The notes under the pieces are model-generated. The model made no database searches, was not told where the DNA came from, and was given only the letters and a program-made list of their open reading frames with translations. A stretch of DNA of 64,000 nucleotides from Bacillota bacterium (lineage in GTDB: Bacteria; Bacillota; Clostridia; Acetivibrionales; DSM-1351): contig JAEWST010000073.1 of the NCBI GenBank assembly GCA_023398105.1, forward strand, positions 1-64,000, written 5' to 3'. Numbering within the stretch: the first letter of the stretch is position 1; the number at the start of each line of letters is the position of its first letter. Position numbers and translations under genes: made by a program. Shown one piece after another: positions 42,988 to 52,112 of this stretch.

Positions 42988-44301
42988 ATGAGTAAAACAA
43001 TAAATGTAATTGGAGCAGGACTAGCAGGATGTGAGGCAGCGTACCAAATTGCCAAAAGAGGAATAAATGTAAGATTATTTGAAATGAAGCCTCATAAATA
43101 TTCCCCTGCACATCATTCTGAAAATTTTGCTGAGTTGGTTTGCAGTAATTCTCTTAGATCAGACCAATTGGAAAATGCCGTAGGACTATTGAAAGAGGAA
43201 CTAAGATTAATGGATTCCTTAATATTAAAAGCAGCAGATGCAACAAGGGTTCCCGCAGGGGGAGCATTAGCTGTCGACAGAGAAGGTTTCTCAGAATATA
43301 TTACTAATGCTATAAGAAGTATCAAAAATATAGAAATTGTATATGGAGAACAAGAGAAAATACCTGATGATAATATTACCATCATTGCAACTGGACCATT
43401 AACCTCTGAGGCCATGTTTAATCAAATTAGACAGCTTATTGGAGAGGATTATCTTCACTTTTTTGATGCGGCAGCTCCTATTGTTGCGTTTGAATCTATC
43501 AATATGGACAAGGCTTTCAAGGCTGCTAGATATGGGAAGGGAACAGAGGACTATATTAATTGTCCTATGAACAGAGAAGAGTATGAAATATTCTATAATG
43601 CCTTAATTAGTGCTGAGTTAGCAGAGGTAAAGGAGTTTGAAAAGAATATGGTTTTTGAGGGCTGTATGCCTATTGAAAGCATGGCAAGCAGAGGAAAGGA
43701 TACTATGAGATATGGTCCGCTAAAGCCTGTAGGGTTAATGGACCCAAGGTCGGATGTGAAGCCTTATGCAGTAGTTCAACTAAGGCAGGATAATAAAAAT
43801 GCAACACTATATAATATAGTAGGATTTCAAACTCATTTGAAATGGCCTGAGCAAAAAAGAGTTTTTAGTCTAATTCCAGGTTTGGAAAATGCTGAGTTTG
43901 TAAGATATGGCGTAATGCATAGAAATACCTATATAAATTCACCCAAACTATTAGATAACACATATAAATTAAAAAACAGTAATTCTATTTATTTTGCAGG
44001 TCAAATTACAGGAGTTGAAGGTTATATTGAATCAACGTCTTCGGGTTTTGTTGCAGGAATAAATGCTTACTCCAAATGTCTTAATAAGGAAAATATAGTT
44101 TTCCCAGCTAATACAGCTATTGGTGCATTAAGCCATTACATTTCTGATTCCAGCGTGAAAAATTTCCAACCTATGAATGTTAATTTTGGATTATTCATTG
44201 GCGTAGATACCAGTATTAGAGATAAAAGGAAAAGAAACTCTCAAATAGCACAAAAATCTCTAGAACTAGTGGAAGGAATTAACATTTATTTCGAAAAATA
44301 G
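42988..44301 (+). CDS. trmFO: Methylenetetrahydrofolate--tRNA-(uracil-5-)-methyltransferase
   Basis: 437 residues. FAD-binding GAGLAGCEAAYQIAKRG (about 7-23), then EMKPHKYSPAH, ELVCSNSLRS (the active-site Cys region), PVGLMDPR and VGFQTHLKWPEQKRVF, all TrmFO hallmarks. It makes m5U54 in tRNA with methylene-THF and FADH2. ATG 42988 lies after GGAGG; the frame from 42958 is leader sequence. codY, which often follows in Firmicutes, is absent; flgB comes next. Confidence 0.96.
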   Translation: MSKTINVIGAGLAGCEAAYQIAKRGINVRLFEMKPHKYSPAHHSENFAELVCSNSLRSDQLENAVGLLKEELRLMDSLILKAADATRVPAGGALAVDREGFSEYITNAIRSIKNIEIVYGEQEKIPDDNITIIATGPLTSEAMFNQIRQLIGEDYLHFFDAAAPIVAFESINMDKAFKAARYGKGTEDYINCPMNREEYEIFYNALISAELAEVKEFEKNMVFEGCMPIESMASRGKDTMRYGPLKPVGLMDPRSDVKPYAVVQLRQDNKNATLYNIVGFQTHLKWPEQKRVFSLIPGLENAEFVRYGVMHRNTYINSPKLLDNTYKLKNSNSIYFAGQITGVEGYIESTSSGFVAGINAYSKCLNKENIVFPANTAIGALSHYISDSSVKNFQPMNVNFGLFIGVDTSIRDKRKRNSQIAQKSLELVEGINIYFEK

Positions 44302-44424
44302 TGAGTAATTAGTCCTATTATCGCCTATTATCAACTTAATTTGTTGTTTTTTTAAATTTAGTATGCTAAAATTTATCTAATAATATGTGGTGGCATATTT
44401 ACATCTTGTAGGAGCGTGATTTAT

Positions 44425-44793
44425 TTGATTCAGGGGTTATATGGAAAGAGTAATATAATGGAGAAGGCTCTTAATGCATCTCTAGTTAGAAATGATACTA
44501 TTTCACAGAACATAGCAAATGTAGACACTCCGAACTATAAGAGAAAAGATGTTGCATTTGAACAATATTTTGCTGATTCGTTAAATAAAGCAAATATGGC
44601 TAGTGAGGATGATATTCAGCCTACTATCATAGAGGACAATTCAGATAACAAAATGCGAATTGATGGAAATAATGTTGATATTGATAGTGAAATGTCTTAT
44701 TTAGCGAAAAACACAATAAAATATAATGCTTTAGTTCAGTTAATAAATAGTAACTTCAGTAAAATAAAAAATGTTATTAGAGAAGGGAAATGA
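44425..44793 (+). CDS. flgB: Flagellar basal-body rod protein FlgB
   Basis: 122 residues. The N-terminal rod signature (LVRNDTISQNIANVDTPNYKRKDV) and C-terminal helix fit FlgB, the first proximal-rod subunit. TTG 44425 is chosen because GGAG (44411-44414) sits 10 nt upstream; GTG 44416 is too close. It opens the flagellar cluster; flgC follows 6 nt downstream. Confidence 0.94.
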   Translation: MIQGLYGKSNIMEKALNASLVRNDTISQNIANVDTPNYKRKDVAFEQYFADSLNKANMASEDDIQPTIIEDNSDNKMRIDGNNVDIDSEMSYLAKNTIKYNALVQLINSNFSKIKNVIREGK

Positions 44794-44799
44794 TAAATA

Positions 44800-45237
44800 A
44801 TGGGTTTCTTTGGTTCACTTGATATTGGGGCTTCAGGATTAACTGCCCAAAGAGTTAGAATGGATATTATTTCTCAGAACATAGCAAATGTAAATACAAC
44901 TAGAACAGAGGATGGAACTCCTTATAGAAGAAAAGATGTATTATTTGAAGAACGTGCAGGTTCTTTTTCGGATGCTCTATCAGCTGCCAGTGACAAATTG
45001 TCAAATGGACAAGGTGTCCGAGTGACGAAGATTGTTGAAGATTCTTCGGAGTTTAAAAAGGTATATGAACCTGGGCATCCTGACGCTGATGAAGAGGGTT
45101 ACGTAAATATGCCAAATGTGGATGTCGTTACAGAAATGGTAAATATGATTTCAGCGACAAGATCATATGAAGCTAATGTTACTTCAATCAATGCTACTAA
45201 ATCAATGGCAATGAAAGCATTAGAAATAGGTAAATAA
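44800..45237 (+). CDS. flgC: Flagellar basal-body rod protein FlgC
   Basis: 145 residues: the rod N-terminal motif SGLTAQRVRMDIISQNIANVNTT and C-terminal VDVVTEMVNMISATRSYEANV match FlgC, a proximal-rod subunit. It is exported by the flagellar type III apparatus. Start ATG follows GAAGGGAAA. A 179-bp gap with a hairpin leader separates it from fliE. Confidence 0.95.
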   Translation: MGFFGSLDIGASGLTAQRVRMDIISQNIANVNTTRTEDGTPYRRKDVLFEERAGSFSDALSAASDKLSNGQGVRVTKIVEDSSEFKKVYEPGHPDADEEGYVNMPNVDVVTEMVNMISATRSYEANVTSINATKSMAMKALEIGK

Positions 45238-45387
45238 ATATAAGAATTTGTTATAAATAACCCTCTTAGATAGAAATTATATTTTACTCTGAGGATATGA
45301 GGGTAGCTTGAAAGAGATTGGATATAGCGGTGAAATGCCGTGCATTTAGAAACAGAGGCTTTACACTGATAATTATCATTTTTGTGC

Positions 45388-45416
45388 CCAAATAAATTTG
45401 GCAGGGGGAGGGTATT
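45388..45416 (+). promoter_or_regulatory. Hairpin-SD leader of fliE
   Basis: TGCC-C-AAAT pairs with ATTT-GGCA (about 45387-45404), directly followed by GGGGGAGGG and ATG 45417. Confidence 0.45.
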
Positions 45417-45725
45417 ATGGCAATTGATAGCATTTCACAGGTAAAACAGTTAATACCAGACAACTTGGGAATAAGTGGTGTTGTTGATAAGACTAATTCA
45501 ACCGAAGTTAGCTTTGGTGAATATCTAAACTCGGCTCTTATGAAGGTTACTGAAATGGAAAATCAGTCAGCCCAATTAAAAGAAGATTTTGCATTAGGAA
45601 AAACAGATAATATTCCAGAGGTATTAATTGCTGGTGAGAAAGCAAGTATAGCTTTGCAATTCACTATGTCAATACGAAATAAAATAGTGGACGCATATAC
45701 AGAAATTATGAGAATGCAGATATAG
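45417..45725 (+). CDS. fliE: Flagellar hook-basal body protein FliE
   Basis: 102 residues, small helical protein. SFGEYLNSALMKVTEMENQSAQLKEDFALGKTDNIPEVLIAGEKASIALQ matches the FliE family, which joins the MS ring to the rod. It has a strong SD (GGGGGAGGG) after a hairpin. It sits between flgC and fliF as expected. Confidence 0.94.
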   Translation: MAIDSISQVKQLIPDNLGISGVVDKTNSTEVSFGEYLNSALMKVTEMENQSAQLKEDFALGKTDNIPEVLIAGEKASIALQFTMSIRNKIVDAYTEIMRMQI

Positions 45726-45831
45726 CAATAAGCAAAGCTTGGCTATAGACTATTTTAATACAGTATTATGAATGACTAAGGGGTTAAATACTGTACTAAA
45801 GATAAATTAATACAATATTGGGGTGGTAGTT

Positions 45832-47409
45832 TTGCCAGAATTTTTATCTAATATACTTAAACCGATAATTGACTTTTGGAAGGGTTTAGAGAAATCCCAG
45901 AAAGTTAGAATATATATAACAGCAGGTATTGTTACAGTTGCTGTTGGTTTAGGCTTATATTTACTAACAAAGCCAACGTATACTACAGTAATTGATAATG
46001 CTAATTCAGCAGACATTGCTGAAATGCAGAATGTATTAAATGAAAAAGGAATTGAATACAAGCTGACTGACAACAAATCGGGTATAATTGTCGATGTAAA
46101 AGACAGTGATAATGCCCATTTAGAATTAGCTACTGCTGGTTTTCCCAAGAATGGGTTAACATTTGCTGATGCTCTCGGCAATATTAAAATAAATACTACT
46201 GAGAGTGATAAGAAGCACATATGGCAAGAACTTGATGAATCAGATATTGCCAGACAGCTTAAGCTTATTCAAAACGTTAAGGATGCTAGTGTAACAATAT
46301 CTGTTCCAGAGGACACTTTATTTATAGATTCTACAAATAATAAAGATGCTAAGGCATCTGTAGTCATTACTCGTAGTGGAGAGATTACTCCTAAACAGGC
46401 TGAAAGTATTGTCAAAGTAGTTGCTAGTAGTGTCGAGGGACTAGATCCTTTAAATGTAACTGTTATTGATGAGGAAGGTAATCCTTTGAATACAGAAGCA
46501 GATGATACTATGGATAAAACTTCTACAAAATATGAACTCAAATTAAAAGTAAAAACAGATCTTGAAAAAAATCTTAGAAATGTGCTCAATGGTCAAGAAT
46601 TTGATAGCTTTGATACAGCTAAAGTTGTTGTAAATCCAATACTGGATTTTGACACATTGACTCAATCATCAAAAGAAATTTCAAATCCAGATGATATGGA
46701 TTCTGGAGCAGTCTTGACAAAAGACGAGCTCAAAGAGCAACTTACAAATGGAACTTCGGGTGGACAAGTTGGAATGGATGCAAATCCAGGAACAACGCCG
46801 ACCTATCCTAATGGATCCACTGATGCTGAATCCTATAAAAAGTCAAGTATTAAAGAGACTTATGGCTATAATCAATTAGAAAAGCAGAGTGAAAAGTCTT
46901 TGGGAGAAGTTGTTCCAGAAAAAACCACTGCTGCTGTAACCTTGTTATATGGAAATAGAGTTGCTGATGATGCAAAATTAACAGATGAGTTAATAGCACA
47001 GGTACAGGATCTTGCAAGTAAAGCCACAGGTATACCTCTTGAAAATATCGCTGTTACAAAATTAAAGATACAGCCAAAAGTCGTAGAAATCCCAACAACA
47101 TCTGAAACAATAAAAAGTATACTATCAGAGTATGGTTTATTAGCTCTGTTACTATTAATGCTTATTGCATTAGTTATTATAGCAATCCCAAAGAAGAGCA
47201 AACAACTAAACCCAGAGCCAGTTTTCGCTGGTGTTGATGATATGGTTTCGCCAAAATATAATATTAATGATTTAAGACAAGAGCCAGTTCCTGAAATAGA
47301 TACAGAAGAAAGATCAGAAGTTAAAAAGCAGTTAGAGAAGTTTGTAAAGCAAAAACCAGATGCTGTTGCACAGTTGCTTAGAAATTGGTTAACAGATGAC
47401 TATGAATAA
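45832..47409 (+). CDS. fliF: Flagellar MS-ring protein FliF
   Basis: 525 residues: membrane helices near 27-46 and 437-456 (LLALLLLMLIALVII), with two ring-building motifs between (YKLTDNKSGIIVDVKDSDNAHLELA and SVTISVPEDTLFI). The C-terminal tail (QLLRNWLTDD) binds FliG. TTG 45832 has SD GGGGTGG; the GTG inside that SD at 45823 is rejected. FliF forms the membrane base for C ring and export gate. Confidence 0.96.
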   Translation: MPEFLSNILKPIIDFWKGLEKSQKVRIYITAGIVTVAVGLGLYLLTKPTYTTVIDNANSADIAEMQNVLNEKGIEYKLTDNKSGIIVDVKDSDNAHLELATAGFPKNGLTFADALGNIKINTTESDKKHIWQELDESDIARQLKLIQNVKDASVTISVPEDTLFIDSTNNKDAKASVVITRSGEITPKQAESIVKVVASSVEGLDPLNVTVIDEEGNPLNTEADDTMDKTSTKYELKLKVKTDLEKNLRNVLNGQEFDSFDTAKVVVNPILDFDTLTQSSKEISNPDDMDSGAVLTKDELKEQLTNGTSGGQVGMDANPGTTPTYPNGSTDAESYKKSSIKETYGYNQLEKQSEKSLGEVVPEKTTAAVTLLYGNRVADDAKLTDELIAQVQDLASKATGIPLENIAVTKLKIQPKVVEIPTTSETIKSILSEYGLLALLLLMLIALVIIAIPKKSKQLNPEPVFAGVDDMVSPKYNINDLRQEPVPEIDTEERSEVKKQLEKFVKQKPDAVAQLLRNWLTDDYE

Positions 47410-47473
47410 AGTTTAGTTTGTGGAGTTAGATATTATTAATAAGTAGACATAATATTTTTGTGGGGTGAAGAGC

Positions 47474-48493
47474 TTGACTAGAGCTAGTTCAAAGACTGAA
47501 TACAGCGGAAGAGAAAAAGCAGCTATGTTGCTTATTTCGTTAGGTCCTGATAAGTCTGCTGAGATTTTTAAACATTTAAAAGAAGAGGAAATAGAACAGT
47601 TAACTCTTGAGATAGCTAATATTAGATCAGTTAGTCCAGATGAGAAAGAAAGAATTCTTGATGAGTTTTATCAAATTTGTCTTGCTCAGGAATACATTGC
47701 TGAAGGTGGTATTGGCTATGCTAAGGATATTCTAGAGAAAGCACTAGGCTCACAAAAAGCAGTTGATATTATTAATAAGCTGACTGTTTCGTTACAAGTT
47801 AGACCTTTTGACTTTGTTCGTAAAACAGACCCCACACAGCTGTTAAACTTTATTCAAGGTGAACATCCGCAAACAATTGCGTTAATTTTGGCTTATTTAA
47901 AACCACATCAGGCGTCTGTAGTGCTTTCAGCATTACCACAAGATAAGCAAGCTGATGTTGCTAGAAGAGTAGCAACTATGGATAGAACATCACCAGATGT
48001 AATTAAAGAAGTAGAGCGTATTCTAGAAAAGAAGCTGTCTTCATTAGTAACTGAGGATTATACTGCTGCTGGAGGAGTTCAGTCAATTGTTGATATTCTT
48101 AACTCGGTTGACAGAGGTACTGAAAAGTTTATTATGGAAACATTAGAAATTGAAGACACTGATTTAGCTGAAGAAATTAAGAGGCGTATGTTTGTATTTG
48201 AAGATATTCTTACTCTTGACGGAAGATCTATACAAAGATTTCTTAGAGAGGTTGATAATAATCAACTTGCAGTTGCTCTTAAGGGTGCAACGGACGATGT
48301 TCAGAGACTTATTTTCTCAAATATGTCTAAACGTCTAAGTGAAATGATTAAAGAGGATCTCGAATTTATGGGACCTGTTAGACTTAAAGATGTTGAAGAA
48401 GCCCAGCAGAAGATTGTTAACATAATACGTAAACTGGAAGATGCTGGTGAGATAGTTATTTCCAGAGGCGGAGGAGATGAAATAATTGTCTAA
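47474..48493 (+). CDS. fliG: Flagellar motor switch protein FliG
   Basis: 339 residues with the three FliG domains: FliF-binding N-terminal (AAMLLISLGPDKSAEIFKHL), middle (FIQGEHPQTIALILAYL, the EHPQ motif near 123-126) and C-terminal charged torque helix (MFVFEDILTLDGRSIQRFLREVD). It converts stator flow to rotation. TTG 47474 is chosen with GGGGTGA upstream; GTG 47465 is inside the SD. It overlaps fliH by 8 nt. Confidence 0.96.
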   Translation: MTRASSKTEYSGREKAAMLLISLGPDKSAEIFKHLKEEEIEQLTLEIANIRSVSPDEKERILDEFYQICLAQEYIAEGGIGYAKDILEKALGSQKAVDIINKLTVSLQVRPFDFVRKTDPTQLLNFIQGEHPQTIALILAYLKPHQASVVLSALPQDKQADVARRVATMDRTSPDVIKEVERILEKKLSSLVTEDYTAAGGVQSIVDILNSVDRGTEKFIMETLEIEDTDLAEEIKRRMFVFEDILTLDGRSIQRFLREVDNNQLAVALKGATDDVQRLIFSNMSKRLSEMIKEDLEFMGPVRLKDVEEAQQKIVNIIRKLEDAGEIVISRGGGDEIIV

Positions 48494-49256
48494 TAATAGA
48501 ATATTCAAAAATCATCAAGTTAGTGTTGGTATGCCTTTTCAAATATTAAATCCAATAACCTATCAACCACCAGTTGTTAGAATAAAGAATTTAGAGGAAG
48601 AACAGCTGGAAGAGGTTGAGGATATTGACTATAAGGCAATTGGAGAGGAAATAGTTAACAAGGCAAAGACAGAAGCAGAGCTTATTGTTAAAGAAGCACT
48701 GCTTGAGTCGAGAGACATTCTTTCTAAGGCAAACCTTGAGATAGAAGAACTAAGAAATAAAGTAATCTATGAATCAAGAGAAGAAGGATATAATGAAGGA
48801 ACTGCTCAGGCAAAGCAGGAGTATGAACAGCTAATTGAAGAAGCCCAAAGCATTAAAGAACAAGCAGGACTAGAGTATAAAAAGGTTCTTGATTCTTTGG
48901 AGTCAGATGCTGTAAATACTATTATAGAAATTGCGAAGAAAGTTATCAGCAAAGAGTTAGAATGCAAGGAAAACATCTTGCTATTAGTTAAAGATGCTTT
49001 TGAAAAGTGTTCAAAAGATCGTAAGGCAGTTTTAAGACTTAGTGATAATGATTTTAATTATATAAATGAAAATAAAGATGAGCTTTTTTCAATGTTAGAA
49101 AGGTCTGAAGAAACTGAAATAAAAAAGGACTTGTCTTTAAAAGAGGGTGGCTGCATAATAGATACTTCGCTTGGAAGTATTGATGCTAGTGCTGATACCA
49201 AATTTGAAAAGATTGAGAGTGATATTAGAAACATTTTAGGTGAAAAAATTGATTAA
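48486..49256 (+). CDS. fliH: Flagellar assembly protein FliH
   Basis: 256 residues: a long helical middle rich in Glu/Lys/Ala (EEIVNKAKTEAELIVKEA...) and a C-terminal domain (VISKELECKENILLLVKDAFEKC) like FliH/V-ATPase E subunits. It holds and restrains the FliI ATPase. The TTG start overlaps the end of fliG and uses the GGAGGAG near 48470, indicating coupling. Confidence 0.88.
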   Translation: MSNNRIFKNHQVSVGMPFQILNPITYQPPVVRIKNLEEEQLEEVEDIDYKAIGEEIVNKAKTEAELIVKEALLESRDILSKANLEIEELRNKVIYESREEGYNEGTAQAKQEYEQLIEEAQSIKEQAGLEYKKVLDSLESDAVNTIIEIAKKVISKELECKENILLLVKDAFEKCSKDRKAVLRLSDNDFNYINENKDELFSMLERSEETEIKKDLSLKEGGCIIDTSLGSIDASADTKFEKIESDIRNILGEKID

Positions 49257-49328
49257 GGTACGCTTACATGTGTACCTTATGTTTTATAAAAAATCATTGC
49301 ATCAGTAGTGCAGGAGGTCGGATTTTAA

Positions 49329-50633
49329 ATGATAGACCTTAATAAGTATCAATATAAATTACAATCAAAAGATTATATAGAGTATATTGGCAAGGTATCA
49401 AAGGTTGTAGGACTAACAATAGAGTCTGATGGTCCACAAGCCAGTATTGGAGATTTATGCAATATTCAGGTTTTAAAAGGTAATCCAATTAAAGCGGAGG
49501 TTGTAGGTTTTAAGGATGATAAGGTTTTGCTTATGCCACTAGGTGAAATGACAGGTATTTCTCCTGGTAGTATAGTTTCAGCTAATGGAGAAATTCTATC
49601 TGTAGCTGTTGGTCCAGAATTGGTTGGTAGAGTGCTTGATGGTTTAGGAAGACCAATGGATGGAAAAGGTCCAATAAACACAAAAGTAAATTATCCAACA
49701 ATGAACAAACCACCAAATCCTATGACAAGGAAAAGAATTTTAGAGCCTCTTCCTCTTGGAGTAAAAGCAATTGATGGATTACTAACAGTTGGTAAAGGTC
49801 AGAGAGTTGGTATATTTGCAGGTAGTGGTGTTGGTAAGAGTACTTTAATGGGTATGATTGCCAGAAACACAAAGGCTGATATAAATGTAATTGCACTTAT
49901 AGGAGAGCGTGGCAGAGAGGTTCGTGAGTTTATTGAGAAGGATTTATCTGAAGAAGGTTTAGCTAGATCAGTAGTAATTGTTGCAACATCAGACCAGCCT
50001 GCTCTAGTGAGACTAAAAGGTGCTTTAGTTGCAACAGCTATTGCCGAATATTTCAGAGATAACGGCAAGGATGTATTGCTTTTAATGGATTCACTTACAA
50101 GATATGCTATGGCACAGAGGGAAGTTGGACTTTCTATTGGTGAACCGCCTGTATCTCGTGGATATACTCCTTCAGTGTTTTCAGTTTTTCCAAAACTATT
50201 GGAAAGAGCAGGCACAGATGAAAAGGGTTCAATTACAGGATTATATACTGTTTTGGTAGATGGTGATGACTTGACTGAGCCTGTTACAGATACAGCAAGA
50301 GGTATATTAGATGGGCATATTGTTTTATCTAGAGCATTAGCCAATAAGAATCATTATCCTGCAATAGATGTTTTAGCAAGTGTAAGTAGGGTAATGGGGG
50401 ATATTATAGATAAAGAACAAAAAAAGTGTGCATCTGATATTAAGAAAACCATGGCAATATACAAGGAATCTGAGGATATGATAAATATTGGTGCATATTC
50501 AAAGGGAAGCAGTGAAAAAATTGATTATGCTATTAAATACAATGATGCAATAACTGATTTTTTACAGCAAGAGACAGGACAAAAGGTATCCTTTGATGAA
50601 GTAAAAGATAATGTTTTAAGCTTACTCAAATAA
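49329..50633 (+). CDS. fliI: Flagellum-specific ATP synthase FliI
   Basis: 434 residues, F1-beta-like. Walker A GSGVGKSTLMG (about 168), Walker B VLLLMDSLTRYAMAQRE, and the FliI motifs EPPVSRGYTPSVF and IALIGERGREVREFIEKDL. It is the hexameric ATPase of the flagellar export apparatus. The ATG is preceded by GGAGG. It is followed by fliJ. Confidence 0.97.
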   Translation: MIDLNKYQYKLQSKDYIEYIGKVSKVVGLTIESDGPQASIGDLCNIQVLKGNPIKAEVVGFKDDKVLLMPLGEMTGISPGSIVSANGEILSVAVGPELVGRVLDGLGRPMDGKGPINTKVNYPTMNKPPNPMTRKRILEPLPLGVKAIDGLLTVGKGQRVGIFAGSGVGKSTLMGMIARNTKADINVIALIGERGREVREFIEKDLSEEGLARSVVIVATSDQPALVRLKGALVATAIAEYFRDNGKDVLLLMDSLTRYAMAQREVGLSIGEPPVSRGYTPSVFSVFPKLLERAGTDEKGSITGLYTVLVDGDDLTEPVTDTARGILDGHIVLSRALANKNHYPAIDVLASVSRVMGDIIDKEQKKCASDIKKTMAIYKESEDMINIGAYSKGSSEKIDYAIKYNDAITDFLQQETGQKVSFDEVKDNVLSLLK

Positions 50634-50654
50634 GTTTTAGGAGGCTAAGTAGAA

Positions 50655-51095
50655 ATGCAAAGATTTGCATTCAGACTAGGATCTGTTTTAAAACTAAAAA
50701 CACAGATGGAGGATAATGCCAAGAATAATCTTGCTCGTGCAACAAAAGAGCTTGAAAATCAAAAGGTCTATCTTGAAGAGCTGAAAAATGTGAATGATGC
50801 ATCAATTAATAGCTTAACTGAAGAGGTTGATGAAGGAATACCTGTATATAGGGTAAGGTTATATAATAATTATTTCTCATTAATGAAAGAAAAAATTGTA
50901 AATCAAAAAGAAAATGTAAATATTGCAGAACACAATGTCGATACAAATAGAGAAGTCTTGGTTAAAGCAATGCAAGAACGTAAAGTGTTAGAAAAATTAA
51001 AAGACAAAAAATTTGAAGAATACGTAAAAGACCAAAACAAAGCTGAACAAATTGGAATAGATGAACTAAACAGTTTTAAGTTCAAAGACATCTAG
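50655..51095 (+). CDS. fliJ: Flagellar export chaperone FliJ
   Basis: 146 residues, almost wholly coiled coil, beginning MQRFAFRLGSVLKLKTQMEDNAKN, the FliJ N-terminal pattern. It is the central stalk of the FliI ring and a substrate-release factor. SD AGGAGG. Position between fliI and a MotE-like gene fits the family. Confidence 0.92.
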   Translation: MQRFAFRLGSVLKLKTQMEDNAKNNLARATKELENQKVYLEELKNVNDASINSLTEEVDEGIPVYRVRLYNNYFSLMKEKIVNQKENVNIAEHNVDTNREVLVKAMQERKVLEKLKDKKFEEYVKDQNKAEQIGIDELNSFKFKDI

Positions 51096-51111
51096 TGATT
51101 AGGAGAACAAA

Positions 51112-52017
51112 ATGGCTGAGACAAAAAATGATAATACTGAAAATTCTAATATAGATATTACTGAAGCATTTAAAAATCTTAGCAAAAGCCAAAATGGTAG
51201 TAATGGTAATAAAGGTAAAGCATTAGACAAAAGTGAAACACAAAATGGAGTTTTGTTTTATATTGTTTCAATTTTTGCGGCACTTTTATTAGTAGTTCTA
51301 ATTATTGGTGGAGTATTTTTCTTTGCTATTAAGAACAATGTAAATGGCATAGCCGATAGTATGGGTGATACTATTGAAAACATTCCAGTACTAAGGCTAG
51401 CACTGCCAGAAAAGCCAGATATTGAAGATGAAAAGAATTTGACTGAAGAAGAAGTTAGGGCGAAATATTCACAGCTCAGAACTGATAAATCAGAATTAGA
51501 TAAACAGGTTGCAGATTTAACAAATCAATTAGAGCAGATAAATAAACAAATAAATGCAAAGGATACAAATTCATCTCTGCTTCAGCAGCAAATGGATGAA
51601 CTTGAAAAAGAAAAGCTAAAGCTTACATCAGAAAATGATAGCTTAGAAAAAGATTTCCAAGGAGTATCGGATGCTATTGCAAAAGGAGATACTGCTGCTT
51701 TTAAAGCTTATTATGAAAAAATAGATCCTGAGACTGCAGCTAAATTATATGCAGAAATTTTGCAGGATGAGAAAATTAGTGCTGATGTGAAAAAGTACTG
51801 TTCACTATATGAAGAAATGGATGCAGGTGCTGTGGCTACAATTATGGAAGAGATGGGTACAGGTAAAATGACATTAATTGTTGAAGTGCTTAAAAACCTT
51901 AATAAAAAAACATCTGCAGAAATTTTAGCTGAAATGACTCCAGCATTTGCTGCCAATGTTTCAGAGCAGCTTGCAAAGGTTTATAATGTAGGAGTTGCAA
52001 AGACTACAAAAAAATGA
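51112..52017 (+). CDS. Flagellar-operon membrane protein with MgtE-N-like domain (YlxF/MotE-like)
   Basis: 301 residues: a Ser/Asn/Lys-rich cytoplasmic start, one membrane helix (about 47-72), a coiled coil (about 115-180) and a C-terminal domain (KIDPETAAKLYAEIL...EEMDAGAVATIMEEMGTGKMTLIVEVLKNL) resembling MgtE-N/MotE. MotE-type proteins chaperone motility components between FliJ and FliK in several bacteria; the name here is inferred from architecture and position. Confidence 0.8.
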   Translation: MAETKNDNTENSNIDITEAFKNLSKSQNGSNGNKGKALDKSETQNGVLFYIVSIFAALLLVVLIIGGVFFFAIKNNVNGIADSMGDTIENIPVLRLALPEKPDIEDEKNLTEEEVRAKYSQLRTDKSELDKQVADLTNQLEQINKQINAKDTNSSLLQQQMDELEKEKLKLTSENDSLEKDFQGVSDAIAKGDTAAFKAYYEKIDPETAAKLYAEILQDEKISADVKKYCSLYEEMDAGAVATIMEEMGTGKMTLIVEVLKNLNKKTSAEILAEMTPAFAANVSEQLAKVYNVGVAKTTKK

Positions 52018-52112
52018 TAGGTTTTCAATTTCAATAGGTAATTAGCGGCATTACAAAAACGAGTGCTGCATTACAATATAATTTATTATAATATACGAAA
52101 GGAGGCGAAAAA

